Positions 42,718-50,720 of a stretch of DNA of 53,289 nt are shown here, piece by piece. The position numbers and the translations under genes were made by a program. Below the pieces are notes generated by a model. That model worked only from the letters and a program-made list of their open reading frames with translations, made no database searches and was not told the origin of the DNA. Within the stretch, counting starts at the first letter, position 1. The number at the start of each line of letters is the position of its first letter. The stretch spans positions 1 to 53,289 of the forward strand of contig CAZMRF010000032.1 of the NCBI GenBank assembly GCA_964568735.1, written 5' to 3'. The DNA is from CAZMRF01 sp964568735. Its GTDB lineage: Bacteria > Acidobacteriota > Polarisedimenticolia > JACPZX01.

Positions 42718-42788
42718 ACCGACCGGGAGCCTGCCCCGCCGATCCAGGCCCCTGCCTTTCGATCCCGGACGAGCGACGCGACTCCTTC

Positions 42789-43526
42789 CTACGGACGAAC
42801 CGCGCAGCCCATCGCTTCGAGCGTTTCCTGCACGGCCCCGGGTGAGGGGACATCCTCGAAGGAAGCCGCGCTTCGGGCGATCGCCACGGCGAGGACCGGA
42901 TCGGCTCGAGGCTGCCCCCTGAGCCCCGCGATGCCTCGCCATAGCCCGCTCCAGGTCCTGTGTCCCTGTTGCAGACTCTCGAGGAGATCGAGGATCTCCT
43001 GACGGCGCACTGTGCTTTCACAGGGGCCTGAGCGGCAATCCCGGCACCCGATGCGCGCCCCGGCTTCCTCCAGGAGAGATCTGGACAGGGGGGCCGCCTT
43101 CCAGAAGAGCGAACGGAGTCGCTTTTCCACACGCGGATCACAGTCCGAGGGGAAGGGTCCCAGCGCGAGCATCCAGAGGGCTTGGAGGGATCGACGGAGC
43201 TCGAGGCCGGTCTCGAGGTTATCCCGCAGGGTCTGGTAGACGATGGACTCGACTTCGGGCGCGTGATACGCGAGCTCGGCAATGCCGTTGTCTGCGACCT
43301 GGCAGTCGGGATCGCGGCGGCCGGCTCTCTCGGACACTCGGAGCACTGAAAAGCAACCCCATCCCTCGGTCCGGCACGTGATGCTCCGGATGTAGGCGTT
43401 GATGTGATCGATGATCTGCTGCCGCAGAGGTGGAATTCGCGCGCCCAACTCACTTTCGGGCTTCGCGCGCACGCACCCCGTGGCCAGAAGCGTGAGCGCC
43501 AGGGCGACTCGCAGCCATCGCGTCAC
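42789..43526 (-). CDS. Cys-rich lipoprotein, paralog B of a tandem pair, unknown function
   Basis: A 245-aa protein starting at a GTG that overlaps the upstream gene stop (GTGA). The signal peptide ends in a lipobox LLATGC, so Cys18 should be lipidated. Mature cysteines at 51, 58, 75, 129, 161 and 164 align with those of the upstream paralog; extra ones are at 169 and 241. Shared blocks are a helical start (LRQQIIDHINAYIRSIT), YHAPEVESIVYQTL, DPRVEKRLRSLF, GARIGCRDC and DPVLAVAIAR. I recognise no family. Six matched cysteines suggest three disulfides outside the cytoplasm. G+C looks lower here (55% in one sampled line). Confidence 0.72.
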   Translation of the reverse strand: MTRWLRVALALTLLATGCVRAKPESELGARIPPLRQQIIDHINAYIRSITCRTEGWGCFSVLRVSERAGRRDPDCQVADNGIAELAYHAPEVESIVYQTLRDNLETGLELRRSLQALWMLALGPFPSDCDPRVEKRLRSLFWKAAPLSRSLLEEAGARIGCRDCRSGPCESTVRRQEILDLLESLQQGHRTWSGLWRGIAGLRGQPRADPVLAVAIARSAASFEDVPSPGAVQETLEAMGCAVRP

Positions 43527-44281
43527 GGAACGAGGCGTACTCCCATCCGCCGCAGCTCCTCCTCGACTTCCTCTGCGGTGGGAACATCGCCCCAGCCGTG
43601 CTGTACCCTCGCAATGGCGACCGCCAGATTGGGATCGCACTCCGGAACGGATCGCAGGGCCGGGAGTCCCAGCCAGAGGTTCCCACCGGGCGATGGGATC
43701 CCCTCTTTCAGGACATCCAGGACCGCCCGAATCTGCGCTCCTGAGACCACGGGAGCCTCCGGGCTCGCGGCACAGTCGCCGCAGCCGACGCGAGCAGCCA
43801 CTCTTTCGATCAGCCCCTCCCAGAGGAAGGCTACGCGGGCGAAGAGCTGATGGAATCTCTCCTCCGCGCCGGGTGAGCAATAAGTGTCCACGCCTGGCTT
43901 GGCCAGGAAGTCCAGAGCATGCATCGCGACATCGAGGCGCAGGCCGTGGTGCATTTCACCGTTCATGACTTCGAAGACGGCCTCATCTATCTCGGGGGCG
44001 CGGTACGGCAGATCTGCAACACGATTGTGGGACCCGCAAATCACGGAGGGCGGCTCCCGCTCAGCCACGTACGGAAGCTGGAAGCAGGGCAGCGAGCTGA
44101 CGCTGCAGTCCGTGATGACGAGGTAGGCCCTGAGGTGCTCTTCGATCCTGGAGCGTAGTGCCTGTTCTGCGCCGTGGGCGACACTTCGCTCAGTGGTGAG
44201 CGCCAGGCACGACACGACAGCCGCACCCACGGCGGCGAAGCGATGGGACGCATTCCCCGGTACCCTGGCGAGAGCCCTCAC
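43523..44281 (-). CDS. Cys-rich exported protein, paralog A of a tandem pair, unknown function
   Basis: A 252-aa protein of the same unknown family as the next gene. Cysteines at 59, 66, 82, 135, 167 and 170 keep the C-x6-C, x15/16, x52/53, x31, CxxC spacing of the paralog. Matching blocks are LRSRIEEHLRAYLVIT, YRAPEIDEAVFEVM, GAEERFHQLF, AARVGCGDC and CDPNLAVAIAR. The N-terminus has a signal-peptide-like hydrophobic stretch (about 14-29, cleavage near VAHG) without a clear lipobox, so this copy may be soluble where paralog B is lipidated. GTG 44281 is the best start; earlier in-frame ATGs lie inside the upstream gene. The start is uncertain because spacing to GAGG is short. Confidence 0.68.
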   Translation of the reverse strand: MRALARVPGNASHRFAAVGAAVVSCLALTTERSVAHGAEQALRSRIEEHLRAYLVITDCSVSSLPCFQLPYVAEREPPSVICGSHNRVADLPYRAPEIDEAVFEVMNGEMHHGLRLDVAMHALDFLAKPGVDTYCSPGAEERFHQLFARVAFLWEGLIERVAARVGCGDCAASPEAPVVSGAQIRAVLDVLKEGIPSPGGNLWLGLPALRSVPECDPNLAVAIARVQHGWGDVPTAEEVEEELRRMGVRLVP

Positions 44282-44309
44282 CGGCCTCGAGAAGCCGTGA
44301 TGGGCAATC

Positions 44310-45050
44310 CTATGGGCAGACCGAACACCAGGCACACCCGGCGCCGGCTCCGCAACACACGTCACCGCAGAGAGTACGGTGATTCGTGCACTGACCGCAG
44401 GGCGGGCCTTCATCAGGAAGCGGTGGATTGCGACTCTCTACGGAAGGCCCTGCATCCCTGCCGGGAGGCCTGCTCCTCAGACCCACGAGAGTCCTGGCGA
44501 TCGTGTCGCGGTCCACGCCGGCGGCGAAGAGCGCTTCAGCGATCCTGGAGCCGGAGCTCGCCGAGAAACGCACGAATCGCTCGCCCGTCCTGGGATGGAG
44601 CAGGTGCCCGGCGGGGCCATCCTCCATCGTTACGTGAACCTTGAGGCCCTGGACATCGAGCACCAGATCGCACGTGCTCTCCATCGGCTCCAGCGGCCCC
44701 TGTCCTTGAGGTCCGGATTCGCCTCGCCCTCCGTCCGGCCGCTCGAAGGCTGTCCCGAGGAGGACATCGGCAAGCCTCTCGAGCTGGCCGGCCTCATCGA
44801 GCGCGCGGGCGATCCTCTCCGCGTTCTCCGGCGAATAGTACGGGACCCTGTCGCCCGTGATGGGCTGGAGGAGGAACTCCGTATCCTGAGGCACCAGCCC
44901 GACGATCACATGTCTCGCCGGCAGATCCAGAACCAGGGTCCGCACCGGGTCACGAGGGGCGGCCCGTGCTGAATCGGCTGCGACCCAGAGAATGAGCGCC
45001 CCTGAAAGCGCGAAGACTGTCCTGACCGTCCCCTTCGTCTTCAGTCTCAT
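44310..45050 (-). CDS. Exported protein with C-terminal eight-cysteine tail, unknown function
   Basis: A 246-aa protein with a good signal peptide (about 1-30, ending SARA). The body (31-210) has one cysteine and two related segments: TEFLLQPITGDRVPYYSPENAERIARALDEAG and HLLHPRTGERFVRFSASSGSRIAEALFAAG align, with TGxR/ERV, three serines or tyrosines and RIA-AL, so it may be an internal duplication. The last 32 residues hold eight cysteines, beginning PCGQC and including LCGDVCCG and CAWCSVC. No family recognised. ATG 45050 has GAGG shortly upstream; a GTG lies six bases earlier. It precedes the tandem paralogs by 28 bp in the same direction. Confidence 0.7.
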   Translation of the reverse strand: MRLKTKGTVRTVFALSGALILWVAADSARAAPRDPVRTLVLDLPARHVIVGLVPQDTEFLLQPITGDRVPYYSPENAERIARALDEAGQLERLADVLLGTAFERPDGGRGESGPQGQGPLEPMESTCDLVLDVQGLKVHVTMEDGPAGHLLHPRTGERFVRFSASSGSRIAEALFAAGVDRDTIARTLVGLRSRPPGRDAGPSVESRNPPLPDEGPPCGQCTNHRTLCGDVCCGAGAGCAWCSVCP

Positions 45051-45105
45051 CTGCACCTCGCCGCAGGGATGGCCGGTGATTGCCTGACGGCAGTGAAGAT
45101 CGGGA

Positions 45106-47124
45106 TCACGAGGGGCCGCCCCAGAGCGTGACGTGGGTGCGGGGGAAGGAGATCTCGGCGGGGGGCCACGTCGACTTGTTCAGCCTCTCGTCGAAGAAGA
45201 TCTCCGGCGTGTCGGCCCCCGGCGTGCTCTGCACGACGGCGTTTCCCGCGATGAGGCTGCCGTAGTGGCGCGCCTGTCCCTCGGCGATGATGTCCCCCGC
45301 GTTGAAGAGGACGCCGAACATGTTGATCTCGGCCAGGATGGGGATTCCCTGAGGATCCCTCCCCACGGTCGTCGTGTAGGAGTAGAACTCCAGGTCAGGG
45401 CTGGTCGCATGTGCGGTCTGGATGGCGCCGGTGCTCTTCAGGATCTCGCTGCCCGGGCTGCCCTGGACGAGGGTCGTGGGGTAGGTCAGGTTCGCGAAGG
45501 CCTCGCCCGCCTCCCAGGCGCCGCTTCCGTTGGCGTCGTCGTACGGCTCGCCGGGGGGCACGATCACCCTGCTGACCCCGCTCACGTTGCGGATGAGGAT
45601 CGATTCGGCATTGAGATAGAGAAGGCCCGAGAAGCTCCAGTCCGAGTTCTCGATGACCACCGGGGGCGTGAGATTGGTCTGGGGATCCCCGGGGCCGTGG
45701 CCATTGGGCGGAGCTCCGTCGCGCGTGTCGAAGAAGAAGAGCCCCTCCATGTTGTGCGTCCAGTCGCGAACGCTCCTCGCGGGGCCGGCTCCATGCTCCT
45801 GGAAGAGCCCTGTCGCCGCATCCCATGAGAAGTACCTGGCATGCTCCTCTCCCGACCCCGAAGCCGACTTGATCGTCGCATAGCCCATCACGCCGCAGTC
45901 TGTTCCCGCAGCCCGCTGGAAGAGATTCGAGTGGTCGAGGGAGATCGCGGCGTTCGGGTCGTACGGCCAGGGATGGTCGGCGAGCGCGCCGGAGCCCGAG
46001 ATCTCTCCGGCCGTCGAGATCTCGAGCCAGGGATCTTCCACCACGGTGGCGGGATCGTTCACCCATTCGTAGTAGTCGTCGCCCGGCAGGTTCCCCGAGG
46101 CCCGGCGCTCGAGGCTCTCGAAGGGAAAGGCGCTGCTGACCGAGAGGTCGAGGTTGGACGACAGCGTCACGTCGCCGCCGGCGATGACCTTGCCCCAGTG
46201 CGCCTTCAGCTTCCCCGCCGCGGTGAGGGCTCCACAGGATTCGAGGCCCCCTTCGGCCACGATCGCGGGCACCTCGGCCAGGACGAACCTCGCCGTCAGC
46301 TCGCCGAGCTTCAGGCTCTGGTTCATCACGAGCGGGACGATGCCGACTTTCTTGAGGCGCCGGTACTTGGCCACGGTCACCTCCACCGTGGCGATGCCCG
46401 CGGGCTTCAGGATCCCGTCGAAGGCGACCAGGGGCGGTGCGTAGATGGCAATCCTGGATATCCGACCGGTCCGCTCCTGGTGTGTGAACAGGGCGTTGTT
46501 GAGGACATCCAGGAGATCGATCACGTTCGGCTTGTCTTCCAGGACGAGGTCGGGGGCGTCGGCAGAGCCCATGAAGGTGGTCGTCGCGTTGCCCCGGTAG
46601 GGCTTGTGGAACAGGTCGAGGTAGGGCGAGGGGGCCCACAGCGTCCTCCCCTGGCGGTAGTAGGGCCTGGCCGACGAGCCGTCCGCGCGAACGGGAGGCG
46701 TCGAGGGATCGCCGTCGTGATCGAAGACGCGCCGTGTCCTGTCGTAGTAGGCCGGGTTGCGCAGATCGTAGAGCCCCAGGAATCTGTGCATGAGCTGGCT
46801 CGAGACCAACGGGTTGCCGGTGATGGGCTGGTCGAACCAGGCCTTGACCATTCTCAGGCCGCTCTCCGCCGTGTGCAGGAGCTGCTCCGAATTGCGGCCC
46901 GATGAAGCGATCAGCTGCTCGGTGTCGCCAAGGGCCAGGAAGGCCAGCCCGAGAGTGGTGAGAACCGCGCTCACGAGCACTGTGATGATGAGCGCGGATC
47001 CGCGGCTTCTCCTCTCCGCCTGCAACCTGCCGGCGGGCCGCTCTTGCCGGATCGGGTCAGCCGAAAGCGGAGACTGGAGCGACGTCGCCTCCGCCGAAGC
47101 ATGAATGAGCTCGTCTGTGCGCAT
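45106..47124 (-). CDS. PilX-like pilus assembly protein
   Basis: A 672-aa protein. After a 41-residue basic N-terminus comes GSALIITVLVSAVLTTLGLAFLALGDTEQ in segments (about 42-71), the membrane helix and PilX_N-type signature of type IV pilus assembly proteins, then SEQLLHTAESGLRMVKAWFD. The large remainder is beta-rich and secreted, with aromatic and Gly/Asn-rich stretches (SGLLYLNAESILIRNVSG, FGVLFNAGDIIAEG). Similar long proteins occur in Deltaproteobacteria and Acidobacteriota pilus loci. ATG 47124 has GAGAGG a few bases upstream. It lies ten bases after the four-helix protein gene. Usual partners pilV, pilW and pilY1 are not here. Confidence 0.75.
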   Translation of the reverse strand: MRTDELIHASAEATSLQSPLSADPIRQERPAGRLQAERRSRGSALIITVLVSAVLTTLGLAFLALGDTEQLIASSGRNSEQLLHTAESGLRMVKAWFDQPITGNPLVSSQLMHRFLGLYDLRNPAYYDRTRRVFDHDGDPSTPPVRADGSSARPYYRQGRTLWAPSPYLDLFHKPYRGNATTTFMGSADAPDLVLEDKPNVIDLLDVLNNALFTHQERTGRISRIAIYAPPLVAFDGILKPAGIATVEVTVAKYRRLKKVGIVPLVMNQSLKLGELTARFVLAEVPAIVAEGGLESCGALTAAGKLKAHWGKVIAGGDVTLSSNLDLSVSSAFPFESLERRASGNLPGDDYYEWVNDPATVVEDPWLEISTAGEISGSGALADHPWPYDPNAAISLDHSNLFQRAAGTDCGVMGYATIKSASGSGEEHARYFSWDAATGLFQEHGAGPARSVRDWTHNMEGLFFFDTRDGAPPNGHGPGDPQTNLTPPVVIENSDWSFSGLLYLNAESILIRNVSGVSRVIVPPGEPYDDANGSGAWEAGEAFANLTYPTTLVQGSPGSEILKSTGAIQTAHATSPDLEFYSYTTTVGRDPQGIPILAEINMFGVLFNAGDIIAEGQARHYGSLIAGNAVVQSTPGADTPEIFFDERLNKSTWPPAEISFPRTHVTLWGGPS

Positions 47125-47133
47125 GGTGACCTC

Positions 47134-47616
47134 TCAGGACCTCCCGCCGGCTTCGGCGCCATTCTCTTCCTGGACAAGCGCGGATATCTCATCGGATAGG
47201 GATTCGAGACGATCCGCTGACAGCATCTCGCGGAGGCCTCGGAGGATGCGGGTCGCGGCCCGCTTGAGCTCCCGGATCGAGGCCACCAGCCTGCGCTCCT
47301 CGGTCTCGTTGGCGTAGCCCAGCTCGCAGCAGAGCGATACCTGGCCTTCTAGGTCCTTGAGTGCGTGCAGCGCCGCGCTCAGTCCCCGCGCGTACTCCCG
47401 CGTGGATCGCCTGGATCTGGAATGGGACAGATGGGATGGGATGGACAGCGCTGCGAGCCTCATCTGGCCCGTCAGAGCCAGACCGAGGTCCGGGGGGATC
47501 CTGTCCACCACCTTGAACACGGCCACCGCCAGCTCGAAAGCCTTCTCCCAGAGCCAGTATTGCGGCCCATCCTCCGCAGACGGATGCTCCTGACGTCGTG
47601 TTTCTTGATGCCTCAT
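47134..47616 (-). CDS. Four-helix bundle protein (S23/IVP-like)
   Basis: A 160-aa protein resembling the four-helix bundle family first found in 23S rRNA intervening sequences: WLWEKAFELAVAVFKVVDRIPPD, TGQMRLAALSIPSHLSHSRSRRSTREYARGL in segments, ALKDLEGQVSLCCELGYAN. Relatives include Avd of diversity-generating retroelements, but no reverse transcriptase is present here. The family is basic and can bind nucleic acid; the role in this locus is unknown. ATG 47616 has GGAGGT four bases upstream. It sits between two pilin-like genes on one transcript. Confidence 0.82.
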   Translation of the reverse strand: MRHQETRRQEHPSAEDGPQYWLWEKAFELAVAVFKVVDRIPPDLGLALTGQMRLAALSIPSHLSHSRSRRSTREYARGLSAALHALKDLEGQVSLCCELGYANETEERRLVASIRELKRAATRILRGLREMLSADRLESLSDEISALVQEENGAEAGGRS

Positions 47617-47668
47617 CTCTACCTCCACATTCGTGGCTAGTCAGTGGTGCCGAGTTACATATGCAAAG

Positions 47669-48325
47669 TCATTGCCTGCGCCAATGCGAACGATCGGACC
47701 AGGACCAGACGCGTATCCGCCCCGATCGGCCATAGACCACGATGGCCCGCACGCCGCCCTTCCCATCGGTGAGGTAGATCGAGCCGCTCGTGGACTCCCC
47801 TATCGGGGAGAAGGAGAGGATGTCGCTGGCGCCGAGGCGGATCGGATTTCCCCCTGCAGGGAGCAAGCCCTTGGAGGGCGGGATGGAGGGGATCGGAGGC
47901 GAGAGTGGAATCCCCAGGCGGACTCCACTCAGCGAAGGGGCTCCCACGGGAACAGGGCCGTGTATCCGGGGGTCGGCGCCCGAAGATATTTCCGACCGCC
48001 GGATACCGGGTTTCCCGCCGTCGAGGTGAATCGTCCACCGGTCGCCCGAGGCGTCGCGATCGAAGGCCAGCCCCGCATGGCGGCCCCGTGCGATCGCCTC
48101 GTGGCGGGTCCTCGCGATGGCACCGGCGAGAGAGGCTGCCGCTGCATCGAGGGAGCGCCTGTCGAGGAGGCTCCGCAGGGCAGGAAGCGCGAGGCCGGCG
48201 ACGAGACCCATGAGGGCAACGGTCACGATGACCTCAGCCACCGAGAATCCTCTCGCGCCGGCCCCGACCCTACTTCGCCTTCCCAGCGACGACCATGTGG
48301 CGGAATCGCTCGAGCGACTTCTCAC
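47669..48325 (-). CDS. GspH/FimT-like prepilin
   Basis: A 218-aa pseudopilin. A 26-residue basic leader ends ...GARG before FSVAEVIVTVALMGLVAGLALPAL, which is a prepilin peptidase site (G|F, Glu at +5) and N-terminal helix. The periplasmic part has the FimT pattern: LAGAIARTRHEAIARGRHAGLAF, GDRWTIHLDGG and ILSFSPIGESTSGSIYLTD, then a C-terminal strand. The GTG start has GAGGG four bases upstream and lies 56 bases inside the ComEA-like gene, so the genes overlap. FimT/GspH minor pilins prime fibre assembly or bind DNA. Confidence 0.8.
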   Translation of the reverse strand: MRSRSSDSATWSSLGRRSRVGAGARGFSVAEVIVTVALMGLVAGLALPALRSLLDRRSLDAAAASLAGAIARTRHEAIARGRHAGLAFDRDASGDRWTIHLDGGKPGIRRSEISSGADPRIHGPVPVGAPSLSGVRLGIPLSPPIPSIPPSKGLLPAGGNPIRLGASDILSFSPIGESTSGSIYLTDGKGGVRAIVVYGRSGRIRVWSWSDRSHWRRQ

Positions 48326-48587
48326 CGATCCCTCGTACCTTCAGCAGCTCATCGACGCTCGCGAAGGGGCCGTGCTCCTCGCGGAACTCGACGATCCGCT
48401 GGGCAAGAGACGGTCCGACCCCGGGAAGCTCCTGGAGCTCCTCGACCGAGGCCTTGTTGATGTCGATCGGCGCGGGCTGCTGCTCCTTGCCCTGAGCGGC
48501 CGTCGCTGCCGGGGCCGCGGCCACCAGCGTCACCACGGCGGCCACCAGGAGGTGGGTCATGACTTTCCTCACGCTTGCTTGCTCCAT
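48270..48587 (-). CDS. ComEA-like helix-hairpin-helix DNA-binding protein
   Basis: A 105-aa exported protein with an N-terminal hydrophobic segment (about 11-30). PIDINKASVEELQELPGVGPSLAQRIVEFREEHGPF and VDELLKVRGIGEKSLERFR are the two hairpins of the ComEA HhH domain, which binds double-stranded DNA at the cell surface during natural transformation. ATG 48587 has GGAG eight bases upstream. The combination with a FimT-like pilin is suggestive of DNA uptake, but pilQ, comEC and others are not in the window. Confidence 0.88.
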   Translation of the reverse strand: MEQASVRKVMTHLLVAAVVTLVAAAPAATAAQGKEQQPAPIDINKASVEELQELPGVGPSLAQRIVEFREEHGPFASVDELLKVRGIGEKSLERFRHMVVAGKAK

Positions 48588-48602
48588 GTCAGTCGCTCCT
48601 GC

Positions 48603-48619
48603 TGGAGGCTCGCAGCCTC
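48603..48619 (-). repeat. Small palindromic hairpin before the ComEA-like gene
   Basis: GGAGGCT / AGCCTCC with a three-base loop, 16 bases upstream of the ATG and directly before its Shine-Dalgarno. It may influence translation of the comEA-like gene. Confidence 0.35.
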
Positions 48620-48698
48620 CACCGTCAGCGGGCCGGTCGGACGGGCGCCTGCACCGCTGCCGGCCCGTCGATCGCGGTCCATCGAGAGGGGAAAGGGT

Positions 48699-48724
48699 GG
48701 GGGGCCTTTCGGCCCCCCGGGGGG
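48699..48724 (-). terminator. GC-rich hairpin, candidate terminator of the small hypothetical gene
   Basis: GGGGGGCC (48699-48706) pairs with GGCCCCCC (48711-48718) around a TTTC loop (GAAA, a GNRA tetraloop, on the minus strand). GGGGGG at 48719-48724 could instead pair with the same C run. It lies 74 bases past the stop at 48798. Only ACCCTTTCCCC follows, not a proper U tract. Confidence 0.45.
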
Positions 48725-48797
48725 TGCATCGGGGGAGGACCTTGAGGAGAGCTGGCCAGAGGAGGGCATCCCACGACGACCCGAAACTGTCCAGGCG

Positions 48798-49085
48798 TCA
48801 GCCTGATGGAGTGCTCGAGAAGTACCTCCGGTGGTCCTTCTCGCGGGCGTCGCGAAGGAGACCCAGGATCGTCCGGAGGAGGCTCATGCTGTCATCGCAG
48901 ATCACGAGCTTCCCGCACTCCCTGTCGAAAAGGTGGAAGGTGGTGGCACAGGAGAGATCGTAGACACGGCCGCCTATTTCGACCTTCCCACGCTCCCCTG
49001 CCAGAGCCCGTAAGATCATCAGGGTTGCCGGGTCCACGCGTCCCTCTCCTGCTTCGACGCACCTGAGCGCCGCGCCACCACCCAT
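48798..49085 (-). CDS. Small hypothetical protein
   Basis: A 95-aa protein, no family recognised. AAGGAG eight bases before ATG 49085 supports expression. The sequence is soluble: VDPATLMILRALAGERGKVEIGGRVYDLSC, then TTFHLFDRECGKLVICDD and a C-terminal helix LLRTILGLLRDAREKDHR. Three cysteines. It stands alone between hairpin 48699-48724 and the rseP end. It could be a small regulatory protein, but that is a guess. Confidence 0.5.
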   Translation of the reverse strand: MGGGAALRCVEAGEGRVDPATLMILRALAGERGKVEIGGRVYDLSCATTFHLFDRECGKLVICDDSMSLLRTILGLLRDAREKDHRRYFSSTPSG

Positions 49086-49397
49086 CTCGTGATCTCCTTG
49101 AGGAATCCGCCGGCAGCTACCTTCGGCGTCCATCGCCGCCGGCCGTCGCCGTCTTTCGCATTCGAGCCTCTGTAAGGCAATGGCGGTGCCAGCACCGTGC
49201 GGAGCGCGCGGCAGCGAGGCTGCTTGCCGTGGAAGTCCAGGCGAGCGCGCGAGTTGCGACCGACGACGAGCAGGATTCGCTGCGTCAGGACTGGATCGAG
49301 CTGCGATTGGAGGCGTCCGCGCGCGGACGGATCGATCGAACGCCGGACGCGAGACCTGACAGATCGCCGGTGGATCTCGAGCGTCGCGCGCGCCCGG
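49086..49397. other. Intergenic region, nothing recognised (312 bp)
   Basis: Between the small hypothetical gene and the end of rseP. No credible coding frame, RNA gene or clear promoter was seen. The promoter of the small gene should be in its left part. Confidence 0.6.
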
Positions 49398-50720
49398 TCA
49401 GTTCATCGTGGCTTTGTAGATGTCGAGGGAGATGACCGTGCCCATCAGCAGCAAGAGCAGGACGAGGCCCACCTGCATCATCCGCTCCTTCACGACGATG
49501 CTGAGGTCACGCCGGAGGATTCCTTCGATGGCGAGGATGAACACGTGGCCGCCGTCGAGGACGGGGATGGGGAGGAGGTTGACGATCCCGAGCTGGAGGC
49601 TGACCAGGGCCATGAAGGTGAAATAGGAAACCCCGCCACCCTCCCAGGCCTGCCCCGTGTAGCGGTAAATCTCGATGGGGCCCGAGAGGGCTCGCAGCGA
49701 GAGCTGTCCCGCGAAGAGGCCCTTGATGGTATCGAAGAGGAGGCCCGCGTAGCGGAGGTTCCAGCGGCACCCCTCCATGAAGGCCTGAGCCAGCGGGTAC
49801 TGGCGGAAGACCGATTCGTATCGCAACCCGAAGCCCGGGTCGGTCCGGCCTGCCTCGGGCGCGGACGGCGTCACAGTCGCCTCGACTCGCTCACCGTCGC
49901 GGATCACCACGAGCGGCACGGCCGAAGCGTCCCCCTCGTAGAGTCTCCTCGCGGTCTCCTCGAGATGCGTTCCCACCTCGAGCCCTGCCGCCTCGACGAG
50001 GAGATCGCCCTCCCGGAGCCCCGCGAGGGCGGCCGGCCCTCCATCGACCACGCCGGTCACGACCATGCCGTCGATGCGCTGGGCCACGCCGATCCGCCCC
50101 ATCGCCTCCCGCCGGGTCTGGCCGATCTCGACCTCGACCACCTCCTCCCTGCCTTCACGCAGGATGCGGAAGGGAAGGACCCTGCCCGGGTTCAGGGCGA
50201 CCGCGATCTGCAGCTCGCTCCAGGTCGTGACCTTCGTCTCCCCGACGGCGAGGATCGTATCCAGGGGCCGCAGGCCGGCCCGGGCGCCCGGGGATCCCTC
50301 TTCGATCCATCCCACCACGGCGGGCTCGTCCTGGTGCTTCGCCACCGGGACGCCGTGCATGTACACGCCCGTCATGATGACGACGGCGAGCACGAGGTTG
50401 AGGGTGGCACCCATCACGAGAACGAAGAAGCGCTCCCACTTCGTGCGGCTCAGGAACTCCCCGCGATCCCCCCGCAGCTCCTCGTTGGGCTGCTCTCCCA
50501 GCATCTTGACGTACCCGCCCAGGGGGAGGAGGGAGATGCGGTAGTCCGTGCCGTTCCGCCGCCATCCGAGAAGGCGCGGCCCGAAGCCGAGGGAGAAGAC
50601 CTCCACGTGGATGCCGAGCAGCTTCGCGACGAAGAAGTGCCCGGACTCGTGGATGAAGATGAGCATCCCGAGGAGAAAGACGAATGCGAAGGCGTTCACC
50701 GGGCTGAAAGCGAGGTTCAA
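49398..50720 (-). CDS. rseP: Site-2 intramembrane zinc protease
   Basis: A 440-aa protease. HESGH at 24-28 in the first helix is the zinc site, and LLPIPVLDGGH near the C-terminus supplies the third ligand. Two PDZ domains lie between (GWIEEGSPGARAGLRPLDTILAVG and VDGGPAALAGLREGDLLVEAAG in segments). RseP cleaves anti-sigma factors (sigma-E type envelope stress) and remnant signal peptides. The start is a TTG overlapping the dxr stop (TTGA) with AGGAG nine bases upstream; an ATG or GTG start is not available at the family N-terminus. Confidence 0.95.
   Translation of the reverse strand: MNLAFSPVNAFAFVFLLGMLIFIHESGHFFVAKLLGIHVEVFSLGFGPRLLGWRRNGTDYRISLLPLGGYVKMLGEQPNEELRGDRGEFLSRTKWERFFVLVMGATLNLVLAVVIMTGVYMHGVPVAKHQDEPAVVGWIEEGSPGARAGLRPLDTILAVGETKVTTWSELQIAVALNPGRVLPFRILREGREEVVEVEIGQTRREAMGRIGVAQRIDGMVVTGVVDGGPAALAGLREGDLLVEAAGLEVGTHLEETARRLYEGDASAVPLVVIRDGERVEATVTPSAPEAGRTDPGFGLRYESVFRQYPLAQAFMEGCRWNLRYAGLLFDTIKGLFAGQLSLRALSGPIEIYRYTGQAWEGGGVSYFTFMALVSLQLGIVNLLPIPVLDGGHVFILAIEGILRRDLSIVVKERMMQVGLVLLLLLMGTVISLDIYKATMN

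Larger units (their letters stand above)
42319..42788. other. Intergenic region without a supported gene (470 bp)
   Basis: Between the Cys-rich gene stop and the hemX-like start. Open frames here are low-complexity shadows without credible starts. It holds two inverted repeats (42516-42580 and 42697-42717, listed separately) and must contain the hem operon promoter, though no convincing -35/-10 pair was found. Confidence 0.6.

Noticed and set aside
47134..47616. Diversity-generating retroelement (four-helix protein as Avd)
   Set aside because: No reverse transcriptase or template/variable repeat found in the window.
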